64,000 bases of DNA, taken from Yoonia maritima. Its GTDB lineage: Bacteria > Pseudomonadota > Alphaproteobacteria > Rhodobacterales > Rhodobacteraceae. Below, one piece after another: positions 56,847 through 64,000 of this stretch (its first letter is position 1; each line of letters begins with the position of its first letter). A program made the position numbers and the translations under genes. The DNA is taken from the NCBI RefSeq assembly GCF_003003285.1, contig NZ_PVTP01000003.1, positions 186,001 to 250,000 of the forward strand, given 5' to 3'. Below the pieces are notes generated by a model. The model made no database searches. It was given only the letters and a program-made list of their open reading frames with translations, and was not told where the DNA came from.

Positions 56847-57953
56847 TTATCGGAGATCTACCTGCAACCGAAGTCCAGACCTTAGAAACCTATTTGACAA
56901 GAGATCCTGCGAATTGGATGCATGACGCTCGATAAGCTTCTTCTGTTTTTTACCTACAGGAATGATCCGCGCTGGTTCATACATAGCCTCGCCTGATACA
57001 AGCTCAGGAAACAGTGCTTCAACTTCCTCTCGGGCATCGTGTTCCAGATATTTTATCGCCTCGGGACCAAAAAAGAAGCTCTCCGCAGGTGCGCCATCCG
57101 CCCAAATGACCTGATGCCGGTCGAACATTAAGTGCAGATAATCGATTTCTTGTACTTCTTCATCAATTTCAACATTCGGAAGGATCAACAAACGGACCGC
57201 GGGTATTAGGACCTGAGGAACGTTGAACATGCGCTCTGCGATTTTGGAAGAGATAAGCATTCTATGCTGTCGCGACACCCGCATATCGACATGCGGCACG
57301 CCGGGGCCAAGCGCACCTGCCCGGATGATAATCGGGCGTAGTTTGCAGCTAAGCGGGCGTTCTACAAAGCTTATGGGGCTTGTTCCGATCCATCTAATTG
57401 CTTGGGGGCCATGATCGAGGGTATCGACCAGATCGCCGACCTTCAGCTTTTCAATGGCTTTCGGCCCATTCGGCGTGTGAATCATGGTCCCCCTTGTAAA
57501 ACACGGTACAGTGGTAGGTGTCAGGACAAGGTCATCCAATAGTAGGTAGTTGCTTCCATCGCCAAAAGCATACTGACCACGAATAATCAGAGTGGAGCTG
57601 TCATAGGGGGAGGTAAAAGTGAATGTGACTGTATTAGTCTCTTCATGACCGACGGTTATGCTGCCGATATTGGTAAAGCCACTCGATGCATTGTCTTGGA
57701 GATCAATGGTGAGTGCACCACCTCCATAACCCAAACTTGGACCGACTTCGGAGAGAGTAAGAGTGAACGAGTATTCCTCACCAGCTGTCAGGTTGACCCC
57801 TTGAGAAATTGAATCACCGTCCTGGACGTCGTTGCTATAGCCGAAGATGACGCCACCCGACGCTGCGTCCGCGGTAGGCGAGGTTGGCCCTGCTCCCGTT
57901 ACCGTCCAATCAGTTAATCCAGACGAAAAATCGCCATTTGTGAGCACAGTCAA
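56847..57953 (-). CDS. Hint-domain (hedgehog/intein-like) protein with N-terminal beta-sandwich
   Basis: A 368-residue protein. Residues 1-150 look like a DUF642/galactose-binding-type jelly roll (LTNGDFSSGLTDWTV). Then from about residue 151 a Hint_2 domain opens PCFTRGTMIHTPNGPKAIE with the nucleophilic Cys, followed by LKVGDLVDTLDHGPQAIRWIG and VSRQHRMLI (block with conserved His). No signal peptide; Rhodobacterales Hint_2 proteins are often type I secretion substrates. Start TTG 57953 is supported by GGAGG six bases upstream; a GTG two codons later is the alternative. C-terminal basic tail. Confidence 0.82.
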   Translation of the reverse strand: MTVLTNGDFSSGLTDWTVTGAGPTSPTADAASGGVIFGYSNDVQDGDSISQGVNLTAGEEYSFTLTLSEVGPSLGYGGGALTIDLQDNASSGFTNIGSITVGHEETNTVTFTFTSPYDSSTLIIRGQYAFGDGSNYLLLDDLVLTPTTVPCFTRGTMIHTPNGPKAIEKLKVGDLVDTLDHGPQAIRWIGTSPISFVERPLSCKLRPIIIRAGALGPGVPHVDMRVSRQHRMLISSKIAERMFNVPQVLIPAVRLLILPNVEIDEEVQEIDYLHLMFDRHQVIWADGAPAESFFFGPEAIKYLEHDAREEVEALFPELVSGEAMYEPARIIPVGKKQKKLIERHASNSQDLLSNRFLRSGLRLQVDLR

Positions 57954-58394
57954 CAGTCACCTCCAAGATCAACAACTACCGCAAAATGTGATTGCTTTGC
58001 AATTGCCTATAGTTACTATATTACCCTAGGTGCAAAGTTGACTGGGATCAATCTGGGTATCCCGATGCCCCGCAGTCGACGCTATATTGGTCGAAATCTA
58101 AATGTCGTGTTTCGTTCCCGTCAAATTCGAGCAAAGCGGACGTTCAAACTTGAGCAGGGAACGGTAGCGAATCCGCATCGCCGACATTAACCCTTCCCGA
58201 CCGTACGCCACGTTAAACTACTCAAATACATACAGCCGTACATACGCCTGCTGCACGCAGTCTGTACGGCATCTGCATCGCCGCATCGTCCATACTTTCA
58301 GGTATTAACCCAGCATATTTGCTGAAGATAAGCATGCGCAAAAAAACTGCGCACGCTTCGTTAACCAAATTCATCGTTACAACTACCGTGTAAC
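57954..58394. other. Gap with a long hairpin (58235-58270)
   Basis: 440 bases without an ORF. It contains GCCGTACA (58235-58242) and its exact complement TGTACGGC (58263-58270) around a 20-base insert that itself can fold (CTGC-N5-GCAG). There is also a TGCGCA/TGCGCA repeat near 58335-58353. A small RNA or terminator is possible; no promoter evidence. Confidence 0.4.
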
Positions 58395-58580
58395 TTAGCC
58401 GCCGCTGTGGCTGGTCGTTTGGTCTTGATCACGGTCGCGGTCGCCCGGCTCCGTTTCGGCAGCATCGGTAGCAGCTTCGCTTGCATCAGACATTTGGTCG
58501 TCTGCGGGATATGCGGACATCGTATCTTCGCAAGCCGCAAGCATCCCGATCACGGCAAGTAGAATAACAGTGTTTTTCAT
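58395..58580 (-). CDS. Small lipoprotein
   Basis: A 61-residue lipoprotein: signal peptide MKNTVILLAVIGML with lipobox LAAC (Cys at about 17), then an acidic, low-complexity tail rich in Asp, Glu, Ala, Thr and ending in Gly. AAAGGAGA precedes ATG 58580. An FNR-like box lies about 53 bases upstream. No family recognised; likely anchored in the envelope. Confidence 0.75.
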   Translation of the reverse strand: MKNTVILLAVIGMLAACEDTMSAYPADDQMSDASEAATDAAETEPGDRDRDQDQTTSHSGG

Positions 58581-58632
58581 AACAAATCTCCTTTTCTACT
58601 GGCCAGTTTCGAGCAATAGCGACCGCCCCGCA

Positions 58633-58646
58633 TTGATATAGCTCAA
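58633..58646. promoter_or_regulatory. FNR-like box upstream of the small lipoprotein
   Basis: TTGATATAGCTCAA matches TTGAT-N4-ATCAA at all but one position. It lies 53 bases before the lipoprotein ATG and just past the Lrp gene stop, so the lipoprotein is its likely target. Confidence 0.5.
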
Positions 58647-58661
58647 TGGCCCGAAACGCGC

Positions 58662-59123
58662 CTAAAGCGGCAGCGCCACGGTCGATTTGATCTCTTCCAT
58701 CGACAGCAGTGCGGTGACGTTGTGTACCTTCACCTCGGATATCAGCGCCTGATAGAATGTGTCATACGCCCGCGCGTTTTTCACGCGCACCTTGAGGATG
58801 TAATCAATGTCCCCAGCCAGCCGGTGGGCCTCTTGCACTTCGGGTCGTGATTTCAGGGCCTTAAGGAATTTACCCTGCCAGTCCGCGTCATGCTCTGAGG
58901 TGCGGATCAGCACGAAAAAACAGGCCTCAAATCCCAGTGCTTCGGCATCAAGCATCACTGTCTGATGACCAATGATCCCGGCCTCGCGCATCTTGCGAAT
59001 GCGATTCCAAACAGGTGTTTTCGAAGACCCTACATTTTTGGCAATTTCATCCAATGATTGCGCGGCATCGGCCTGCAATGCTGCCAAAATTTTCCGGTCT
59101 GTCGCATCAATCCGTACCGACAT
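58662..59123 (-). CDS. Lrp/AsnC family transcriptional regulator
   Basis: A 153-residue regulator with an AsnC-type HTH (TDRKILAALQADAAQSLDEIAKNV, quoted as ILAALQADAAQSLDEIAKN) and a C-terminal RAM ligand-binding domain (about 70-150, with HRLAGDIDYILKV). Divergent from cysG, with two AGAAC...TTCC/TTCT sites 42 bp apart between them; it probably controls itself and the sulfur operon. Effector unknown. Confidence 0.9.
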   Translation of the reverse strand: MSVRIDATDRKILAALQADAAQSLDEIAKNVGSSKTPVWNRIRKMREAGIIGHQTVMLDAEALGFEACFFVLIRTSEHDADWQGKFLKALKSRPEVQEAHRLAGDIDYILKVRVKNARAYDTFYQALISEVKVHNVTALLSMEEIKSTVALPL

Positions 59124-59173
59124 TCTTATTTCTCCGCATTCTTAGGACAGACGGTCCAAATTCACAGGCAACC

Positions 59174-59228
59174 AGAACAGTTTTCCTTAACTGCCCTGTA
59201 GGGGGCGTAAATAGCAGAACGATATTCT
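59174..59228. promoter_or_regulatory. Candidate Lrp-type sites between the regulator and cysG
   Basis: AGAACAGTTTTCC (59174-59186) and AGAACGATATTCT (59216-59228, a dyad) start 42 bp apart, about four helical turns. This fits cooperative binding by an Lrp-family protein to the cysG promoter region. Confidence 0.4.
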
Positions 59229-59258
59229 ATATTAAACCCAAGAAATCAGAGGTTCGCT

Positions 59259-60650
59259 ATGCAGCACTTTCCAATCTTCCTAGCCGTCGCCGGTCGTCGC
59301 ATTGTCCTTTCGGGCGGTGCTGATGCGGCCATGGCAAAGCTGCGCCTACTGATGAAAACCGAAGCAAAGCTGACTGTCATCGCGGCAGACGTTGCACCAG
59401 AAATCCAACGCTGGGCTACCCAAGACAAGCTGACAATCATCAACCGTGCTATGCAGCCGGGCGATGCGCTCTGCGCTGCGCTATTCTATGCCGCTAACGA
59501 AGATGATGCCGAAGATGCACGCGTCGCTGCGATTGCGAACGCTGAAGGCGCATTGATCAACATCGTCGATAACCTTGCTGACAGCCAGTTCATCACGCCC
59601 GCCATCGTAGACCGCGATCCTGTAACCGTGGCCATCGGCACCGAAGGTGCTGCCCCAGTTTTGGCCCGTGCAATCAAAGCAGACCTAGAAGCACGCCTAC
59701 CACAGTCGTTGGGCGCACTTGCCCGGATAGGCAAAACATTCCGCCATGCTGTTGATGTCCTGCCCATGGGCCGTAAGCGCCGTAACTTCTGGTCTTCGTT
59801 CTACTTCGGCGCGGGCCCGAAGGCCTTTGAAGAAAAAGGCGCGGCCGCGATCGTTCCCACCTTGGAAACGCTTCTTGATCAGCAAATCATGGCGACAGAC
59901 ACTGCGGGTCATGTTGACCTCGTTGGTGCGGGCCCCGGCGATCCAGAACTGCTGACACTGAAAGCTCGCAACGCGCTGGACAAGGCTGACGTCGTTATTC
60001 ACGATCGGTTGGTAACGCCAGGAATCTTGGAACTTGCCCGCCGCGAAGCGATCATCATCGATGCCGGCAAAGAAGGCTTTGGCCCATCCATGGCACAGTC
60101 TGACATTGACGCACTAATCGTTGAACATGCCCAAAATGGCCACCACGTTGTGCGCCTTAAGGCGGGTGATCCCACTGTCTTTGGGCGTTTAGATGAAGAA
60201 ATCGAAGCACTGGAAGCCGCAGATGTGCGTTACCGGATCATTCCAGGCATTACGGCTGCATCAGCTGCTGTTGCAAATATTGGCCAAAGCCTGACTAAGC
60301 GCAACCGCAACTCGTCTGTTCGCCTAATTACGGGGCACGACACCAAAGGTTACGCCGATCACGACTGGAAAGCCCTTGCTGCCCCCGGTGAAGTCGCTGC
60401 GATCTATATGGGTAAAAAATCTGCTCGTTTTATTCAGGGCCGCCTGCTAATGCACGGTGCGAACCCGGCAACACCGGTCACGATCATCGAGAACGTGAGC
60501 CGTGCCGACCAACGTATCATCGCGACCACTTTGGTCGAACTGGAACCAACAATGTCGAACGCTGGCTTGACTGGTCCCGCAATTACATTTTACGGCCTCG
60601 CCCCGCGCGATGCTGCCGCACAATCGCTGACACTCAAGGAGTTCGCATAA
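59259..60650 (+). CDS. cysG: Siroheme synthase (CysG: dehydrogenase/ferrochelatase + uroporphyrinogen-III C-methyltransferase)
   Basis: Makes siroheme, the cofactor of the sulfite reductase encoded downstream. The 463-residue protein has an N-terminal NAD-binding precorrin-2 dehydrogenase module (about 1-205; the usual GGG is GGA in LSGGADAAMAK) and a C-terminal SAM-dependent methyltransferase (DLVGAGPGDPELLTLKA, RLKAGDPTVFGR, PGITAASAA). Its stop shares one base with the next ATG (TAATG). Confidence 0.96.
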   Translation: MQHFPIFLAVAGRRIVLSGGADAAMAKLRLLMKTEAKLTVIAADVAPEIQRWATQDKLTIINRAMQPGDALCAALFYAANEDDAEDARVAAIANAEGALINIVDNLADSQFITPAIVDRDPVTVAIGTEGAAPVLARAIKADLEARLPQSLGALARIGKTFRHAVDVLPMGRKRRNFWSSFYFGAGPKAFEEKGAAAIVPTLETLLDQQIMATDTAGHVDLVGAGPGDPELLTLKARNALDKADVVIHDRLVTPGILELARREAIIIDAGKEGFGPSMAQSDIDALIVEHAQNGHHVVRLKAGDPTVFGRLDEEIEALEAADVRYRIIPGITAASAAVANIGQSLTKRNRNSSVRLITGHDTKGYADHDWKALAAPGEVAAIYMGKKSARFIQGRLLMHGANPATPVTIIENVSRADQRIIATTLVELEPTMSNAGLTGPAITFYGLAPRDAAAQSLTLKEFA

Positions 60651-60961
60651 TGGCCCGCGCCTTTACCCCAAAAGTCATCACCGCAAATGCGTTGTTAGAA
60701 GGCGACGCCGTTTGGTTCACCGCTGATGATCGCTGGACCCCACACATGTCCGAAGCTGAATTCATCACCGATGAAGCTCACGCTGACCTACGCCTGTTAG
60801 AAGCGCAGGCGCGTCAAAGCGAAATCGCAGGCGCCTACCTGGCAGATGCTAAAGAAGGTCCAAACGGCCCAGAGCCCACGCATTTTCGCGAAGAGTTCCG
60901 CACACGCGGCCCGTCGAACTATGCCCATGGCAAACAAGTAGATAACGCGTCACGGACCTGA
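60650..60961 (+). CDS. DUF2849 protein
   Basis: A 103-residue protein of the DUF2849 family, regularly found between cysG and cysI in alphaproteobacteria. Features are KVITANALLEGDAVWF and ARQSEIAGAYLADA. It is coupled to cysG (TAATG). Suspected role in sulfite reduction by context only. Confidence 0.9.
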   Translation: MARAFTPKVITANALLEGDAVWFTADDRWTPHMSEAEFITDEAHADLRLLEAQARQSEIAGAYLADAKEGPNGPEPTHFREEFRTRGPSNYAHGKQVDNASRT

Positions 60962-61024
60962 TCCGCGACCTCCACATAACCCACGATGTTTCGGTCTGTC
61001 CCGAAACGCGAAGGAAGAAACCAG

Positions 61025-62695
61025 ATGTACGTATACAACGATTTTGACGAAGCATTTGTCCGCGAGCGCGTTGCCCAGTTCCGCGGTCAAGTTGAACGCC
61101 GTATCGACGGATCACTGACCGAAGACGAATTCAAGCCGCTTCGCCTGATGAACGGCCTGTACCTGCAACTGCACGCCTACATGCTGCGTGTTGCTGTGCC
61201 TTACGGCACGCTGAACCCATCACAGATGCGCCAGTTGGCGTATATCGCTGATCGTTGGGACAAAGGTTACGGCCACTTCACCACCCGCCAGAATATCCAG
61301 TACAACTGGCCAAAGCTGGACGACGTGCCTGATATTCTCGAGGCTCTGGCCGATGTTGGCATGCACGCGCTTCAAACATCTGGGAACACAATCCGCAACG
61401 TGACCGCAGACCATTTTGCAGGCGCGTCCGCGGACGAGATCGAAGACCCTCGCCCGGTTGCTGAATTGCTGCGCCAGTGGTCCACTGACCACCCAGAATT
61501 CCAGTTCCTGCCGCGCAAATTCAAAATCGCGGTGAGCGGTTCTGAACATGACCGCGCTGTAACCCGCGCCCACGACATCGGCGTCCGCATGGTCCGCAAC
61601 GCAGAAGGCACCCCGGGCTATGAAATCATCGTTGGTGGTGGCCTTGGTCGTACGCCAATGGTTGGAAAAGTACTGCGCGAATTCCTTCCTCGCGAAGAGC
61701 TACTTGCATATTGCGAGGCCATCGTCAGCGTTTACAACCTGCTTGGCCGCCGCGACAACAAATACAAAGCACGCATCAAGATCACTGTTCACGAAAACGG
61801 TCTTGAAACAATGCAACAGCTGGTCGAAGAACGTTTTGAGGCCATCCGCAAAGGCTTTACCGGTTTCGACCAAGAACTGCTGAAAAGCATCGAAGCCGCT
61901 TTCGCCCCGCCCGCCTATGTCAGAAAATCTGAAGATGGCTATGAAGCGGCGCGCCTTGCAAACCCTGCTTTCCGCGCCTGGTCTGACACCAACTTGGCTG
62001 CGCATAAGGCGCCGGGTTATGCGATCGTGTCGATCAGCATCAAGAAACACGGTCAAACGCCGGGCGATGCGACTTCTGACCAGATGCGCGTGATGGCGGA
62101 TATTGCCGAACAATACGGTCACGGTGAACTGCGGATCAGCCACGAACAGAACGTGATCCTGCCGCATGTCCACAAAGCTGACCTGCCCGCTGTTTACGCA
62201 GCGCTGCGCGAGGCTGACTTGGCAACCGCCAACATCGGTCTGGTCAGCGATATCATCGCCTGCCCCGGCATGGACTACTGCGCCTTGGCGACTGCTCGGT
62301 CGATCCCGATCGCTCAAGAAATCGCAACGCGCTTTGACGAGCTTAAGATCGAGCATGACATCGGCGAGCTAAAGATCAAGATTTCAGGCTGCATCAATGC
62401 CTGTGGCCACCACCATGTGGGGCACATCGGTATTCTTGGACTGGATCGTGCTGGTGTTGAAAACTACCAGATCACGCTTGGCGGTGACGGCACCGAGACC
62501 ACCACGATCGGCACACGCGCAGGCCCCGGCTTTAGCGCTGACGACATCGTGCCTGCGATTGAACGGTTAGTGACAGGTTATCTCGATCTGCGTCAGGACG
62601 CGGATGAAACATTCCTTCAGGCCTACCGCCGCCTAGGAATGGAGCCGTTCAAGGCGATCCTTTACCCTGCCGAGGACAAAGCGAATGCCGCTTGA
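61025..62695 (+). CDS. cysI: Nitrite/sulfite reductase, siroheme-[4Fe-4S] (assimilatory sulfite reductase)
   Basis: A 556-residue siroheme protein that reduces sulfite to sulfide with six electrons. Duplicated ferredoxin-like and siroheme-binding halves are visible, and the cluster cysteines are in CPGMDYCALATARS (CX5C) and GCINACGHHHVGH (CX3C). ATG 61025 is set by AGGA 9 bases before it; the frame opens earlier at 60986. Its end overlaps the start of the cysH remnant by 11 bases. A ferredoxin-NADP reductase lies downstream, consistent with a ferredoxin-type electron donor. Confidence 0.95.
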   Translation: MYVYNDFDEAFVRERVAQFRGQVERRIDGSLTEDEFKPLRLMNGLYLQLHAYMLRVAVPYGTLNPSQMRQLAYIADRWDKGYGHFTTRQNIQYNWPKLDDVPDILEALADVGMHALQTSGNTIRNVTADHFAGASADEIEDPRPVAELLRQWSTDHPEFQFLPRKFKIAVSGSEHDRAVTRAHDIGVRMVRNAEGTPGYEIIVGGGLGRTPMVGKVLREFLPREELLAYCEAIVSVYNLLGRRDNKYKARIKITVHENGLETMQQLVEERFEAIRKGFTGFDQELLKSIEAAFAPPAYVRKSEDGYEAARLANPAFRAWSDTNLAAHKAPGYAIVSISIKKHGQTPGDATSDQMRVMADIAEQYGHGELRISHEQNVILPHVHKADLPAVYAALREADLATANIGLVSDIIACPGMDYCALATARSIPIAQEIATRFDELKIEHDIGELKIKISGCINACGHHHVGHIGILGLDRAGVENYQITLGGDGTETTTIGTRAGPGFSADDIVPAIERLVTGYLDLRQDADETFLQAYRRLGMEPFKAILYPAEDKANAA

Positions 62696-62849
62696 TATCC
62701 GCACACGGACGGAGGCTTCAAAAGAGGTTGACGGACAGGTCATAGCCCGCAATGATTTCCGTGCAGGCCGTTGGCAGAGCAGCGAAAAAAACGAATGTGG
62801 TATCCACGTTCAAAACGGTAAAATGGTACGCGAAGGAAAAGCAGCATGA
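62685..62849 (+). pseudogene. cysH: cysH remnant, 54 codons, internally deleted
   Basis: A 54-codon frame from ATG 62685 (overlapping the cysI stop by 11 bases) to a TGA at 62847-62849 that overlaps the DUF934 ATG (ATGA). The C-terminal part, DFRAGRWQSSEKNECGIHV, matches the end of PAPS/APS reductases, including the catalytic ECGIH cysteine. The beginning MPLDIRT resembles a CysH N-terminus. The roughly 180-200 residues between, with the PAPS-binding and ferredoxin-cluster regions, are absent. The frame is preserved, so the deletion is in phase. The peptide cannot be an active reductase on its own. Confidence 0.72.
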
Positions 62850-63253
62850 GCGTGATCGTAACTGATAACGGGTTTGGAACAGACGATTGGGCCAACGGCT
62901 TTGTTGCGCGTGACGAAGCCCCGGCAAACGGCGACTATTGTGTTGACTTGCCTTCTGACACCGCACCGGACACATTGGCACAGTTGACGAACGCGCCAAT
63001 GATCCGCATTGATTTCCCATCATTTGCAGATGGTCGCGGCTTTACCCTCGCCGCGATGCTGCGCCGCGCAGGTTTCAAAGGACGCCTGCGTGCTAAGGGC
63101 CATGTCATTGCCGACCAATACGCCATGGCGCGTCGGTCTGGTTTTGATGAGGTCGAAATCGACGAAACGCTAGCGACCCGCCAGCCAGAAGACCAATGGC
63201 TATTCCGCGCTGATTGGCAAAACCATAACTATCAGGCCCGGATGCGCGGCTAA
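62846..63253 (+). CDS. DUF934 protein (sulfite-reduction associated)
   Basis: A 135-residue DUF934 protein, usually the last gene of the cysI-cysH-DUF934 set. Family blocks are IRIDFPSFADGRGFTLAAML and LRAKGHVIADQYAMARRSGFDEVE. ATG 62846 overlaps the preceding TGA. Function not defined; thought to help sulfite reduction by context. Confidence 0.9.
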   Translation: MSVIVTDNGFGTDDWANGFVARDEAPANGDYCVDLPSDTAPDTLAQLTNAPMIRIDFPSFADGRGFTLAAMLRRAGFKGRLRAKGHVIADQYAMARRSGFDEVEIDETLATRQPEDQWLFRADWQNHNYQARMRG

Positions 63254-63264
63254 GGCCCCTTTCC

Positions 63265-63278
63265 CTGATCCAGATCAA
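63265..63278. promoter_or_regulatory. FnrL-like box upstream of fpr
   Basis: CTGATCCAGATCAA matches TTGAT-N4-ATCAA with one mismatch. It lies 47 bases before the ferredoxin-NADP reductase ATG. Confidence 0.6.
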
Positions 63279-63324
63279 CGACTAGACCGGAGGGCGGCCC
63301 GAAAAAGGGTCGCCGAATTACATT

Positions 63325-64000
63325 ATGACCGAGCAAAAACCAGTGACCGAAACCACAGCCAAAGCCGTACCTGTCCTGCCTGACGCGCAGACCATCACCG
63401 AAGTAAAGCACTATACGGATAGTCTTTTCTCATTTCGCGTAACGCGCCCTGCATCTTTGCGGTTCCGTTCAGGCGAATTCGTAATGATTGGCCTGATGGG
63501 CGACCCTGACCCAAAGACCGGCAAACAGCGCCCATTGCTGCGCGCATATTCCATCGCGTCCCCATCGTGGGATGAAGAAATGGAATTCTATTCGATTAAA
63601 GTCCAAGATGGCCCACTGACATCAAAACTACAGCACGTCAAAGTTGGTAATCAAATCATCCTTAAGCCAAAGCCAGTTGGGACGTTGGTGCATGACGCGC
63701 TGCTACCGGGTAAACGCTTGTATTTCTTCTCGACCGGGACAGGGTTTGCACCTTTCGCTAGCCTACTGCGCGAACCGCAAACCTATGAAGATTATGATGA
63801 AATCATCATGACACATACATGCCGTGAAGTCGACGAACTGACCTATGGTCGCGACCTGATCGAGGGCTTGAAAACCGATGAGCTTTTGAACGAAGTAATC
63901 GGCGAAGGCTTCTGGAAAAAGATCAAGTATTACCCGACTACAACACGTGAAGAGAGCCCTAAAATGGGACGCATCACAACGTTGATCGAAAACGGTGAGC
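63325..64000 (+). CDS. fpr: Ferredoxin-NADP(+) reductase, N-terminal part (runs off the window)
   Basis: FAD-dependent reductase that exchanges electrons between NADPH and ferredoxin/flavodoxin. From ATG 63325 the frame is open to the end of the window (225 codons). Visible motifs are RPLLRAYSIASP (FAD isoalloxazine site, RxYS), FSTGTGFAPFASLL (nucleotide-binding GTGxAP), and THTCREVDELTYG. It probably supplies electrons to the upstream ferredoxin-type sulfite reductase, and it has its own FnrL-like site. Confidence 0.93.
   Translation, partial: MTEQKPVTETTAKAVPVLPDAQTITEVKHYTDSLFSFRVTRPASLRFRSGEFVMIGLMGDPDPKTGKQRPLLRAYSIASPSWDEEMEFYSIKVQDGPLTSKLQHVKVGNQIILKPKPVGTLVHDALLPGKRLYFFSTGTGFAPFASLLREPQTYEDYDEIIMTHTCREVDELTYGRDLIEGLKTDELLNEVIGEGFWKKIKYYPTTTREESPKMGRITTLIENGE

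Overview
The window reads as a chromosomal segment of a marine Roseobacter-group alphaproteobacterium (Rhodobacterales). The signs are a Shemin-type 5-aminolevulinate synthase with an FnrL-like box upstream, the cysG-DUF2849-cysI-DUF934 sulfur operon, an amiC-PBP1A-prfB run, a DUF5930-type M23 peptidase paired with a bactofilin, TRAP dct genes with dctBD, and overall base composition in the mid-50s percent GC by eye. The genus cannot be fixed from this window alone.

Layout. 1-29 kb is ordinary core genome: lpd (partial), DUF924, an MFS permease, queA coupled to a very large AsmA/YhdP-like protein, bcp-DUF455, M23 peptidase-bactofilin, a LysM/solute-binding fusion, prfB, PBP1A, amidase, aminotransferase, a DsbA-like oxidoreductase, a Tat-exported metallo-beta-lactamase-fold protein, ispG-rodZ, hemA, an unusual membrane-anchored tandem-domain protein, an M20 peptidase and a PhoD phosphatase with a Pho-box-like upstream site. 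At 29.4-30.2 kb an orphan Tdi1/DUF1851-type immunity-like gene precedes two identical tRNA-Asp genes.

30.45-39.11 kb is an integrated element in the 3' end of tRNA-Val(TAC). It is bounded by a 24-bp direct repeat that copies the tRNA 3' end. Reading inward from the tRNA it has a tyrosine recombinase, an intergenic palindrome, then a tightly coupled set (HK97 portal, GTA-type TAC-like protein, truncated prohead protease, TerS, TerL), then two very small phage-like ORFs and, at the far end, a 624-aa protein with a C-terminal HEPN-type RX4H motif. It lacks recognisable capsid, tail, lysis and replication genes. This looks like a reduced phage or a satellite-like packaging element with a putative defence cargo, and it is the best candidate in the window for an undescribed system.

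39-64 kb returns to core genome: phosphatase, HU-like protein, lon, tgt, then sufT and sufA separated by a SatD-like/DUF3307 pair, an IPNS-like oxygenase, tpiA and a VOC protein. A C4-dicarboxylate-type TRAP transporter (dctPQM) follows with its DctBD two-component system. The DctD lacks the GAFTGA loop although DctD-like dyads lie upstream of dctP. Then come a P450, a Hint-domain protein, a small lipoprotein with an FNR-like box, and an Lrp regulator divergent from the assimilatory sulfur operon. In that operon cysH seems to be reduced to a 54-codon in-frame remnant between cysI and DUF934. A partial ferredoxin-NADP reductase with an FnrL-like box upstream closes the window.
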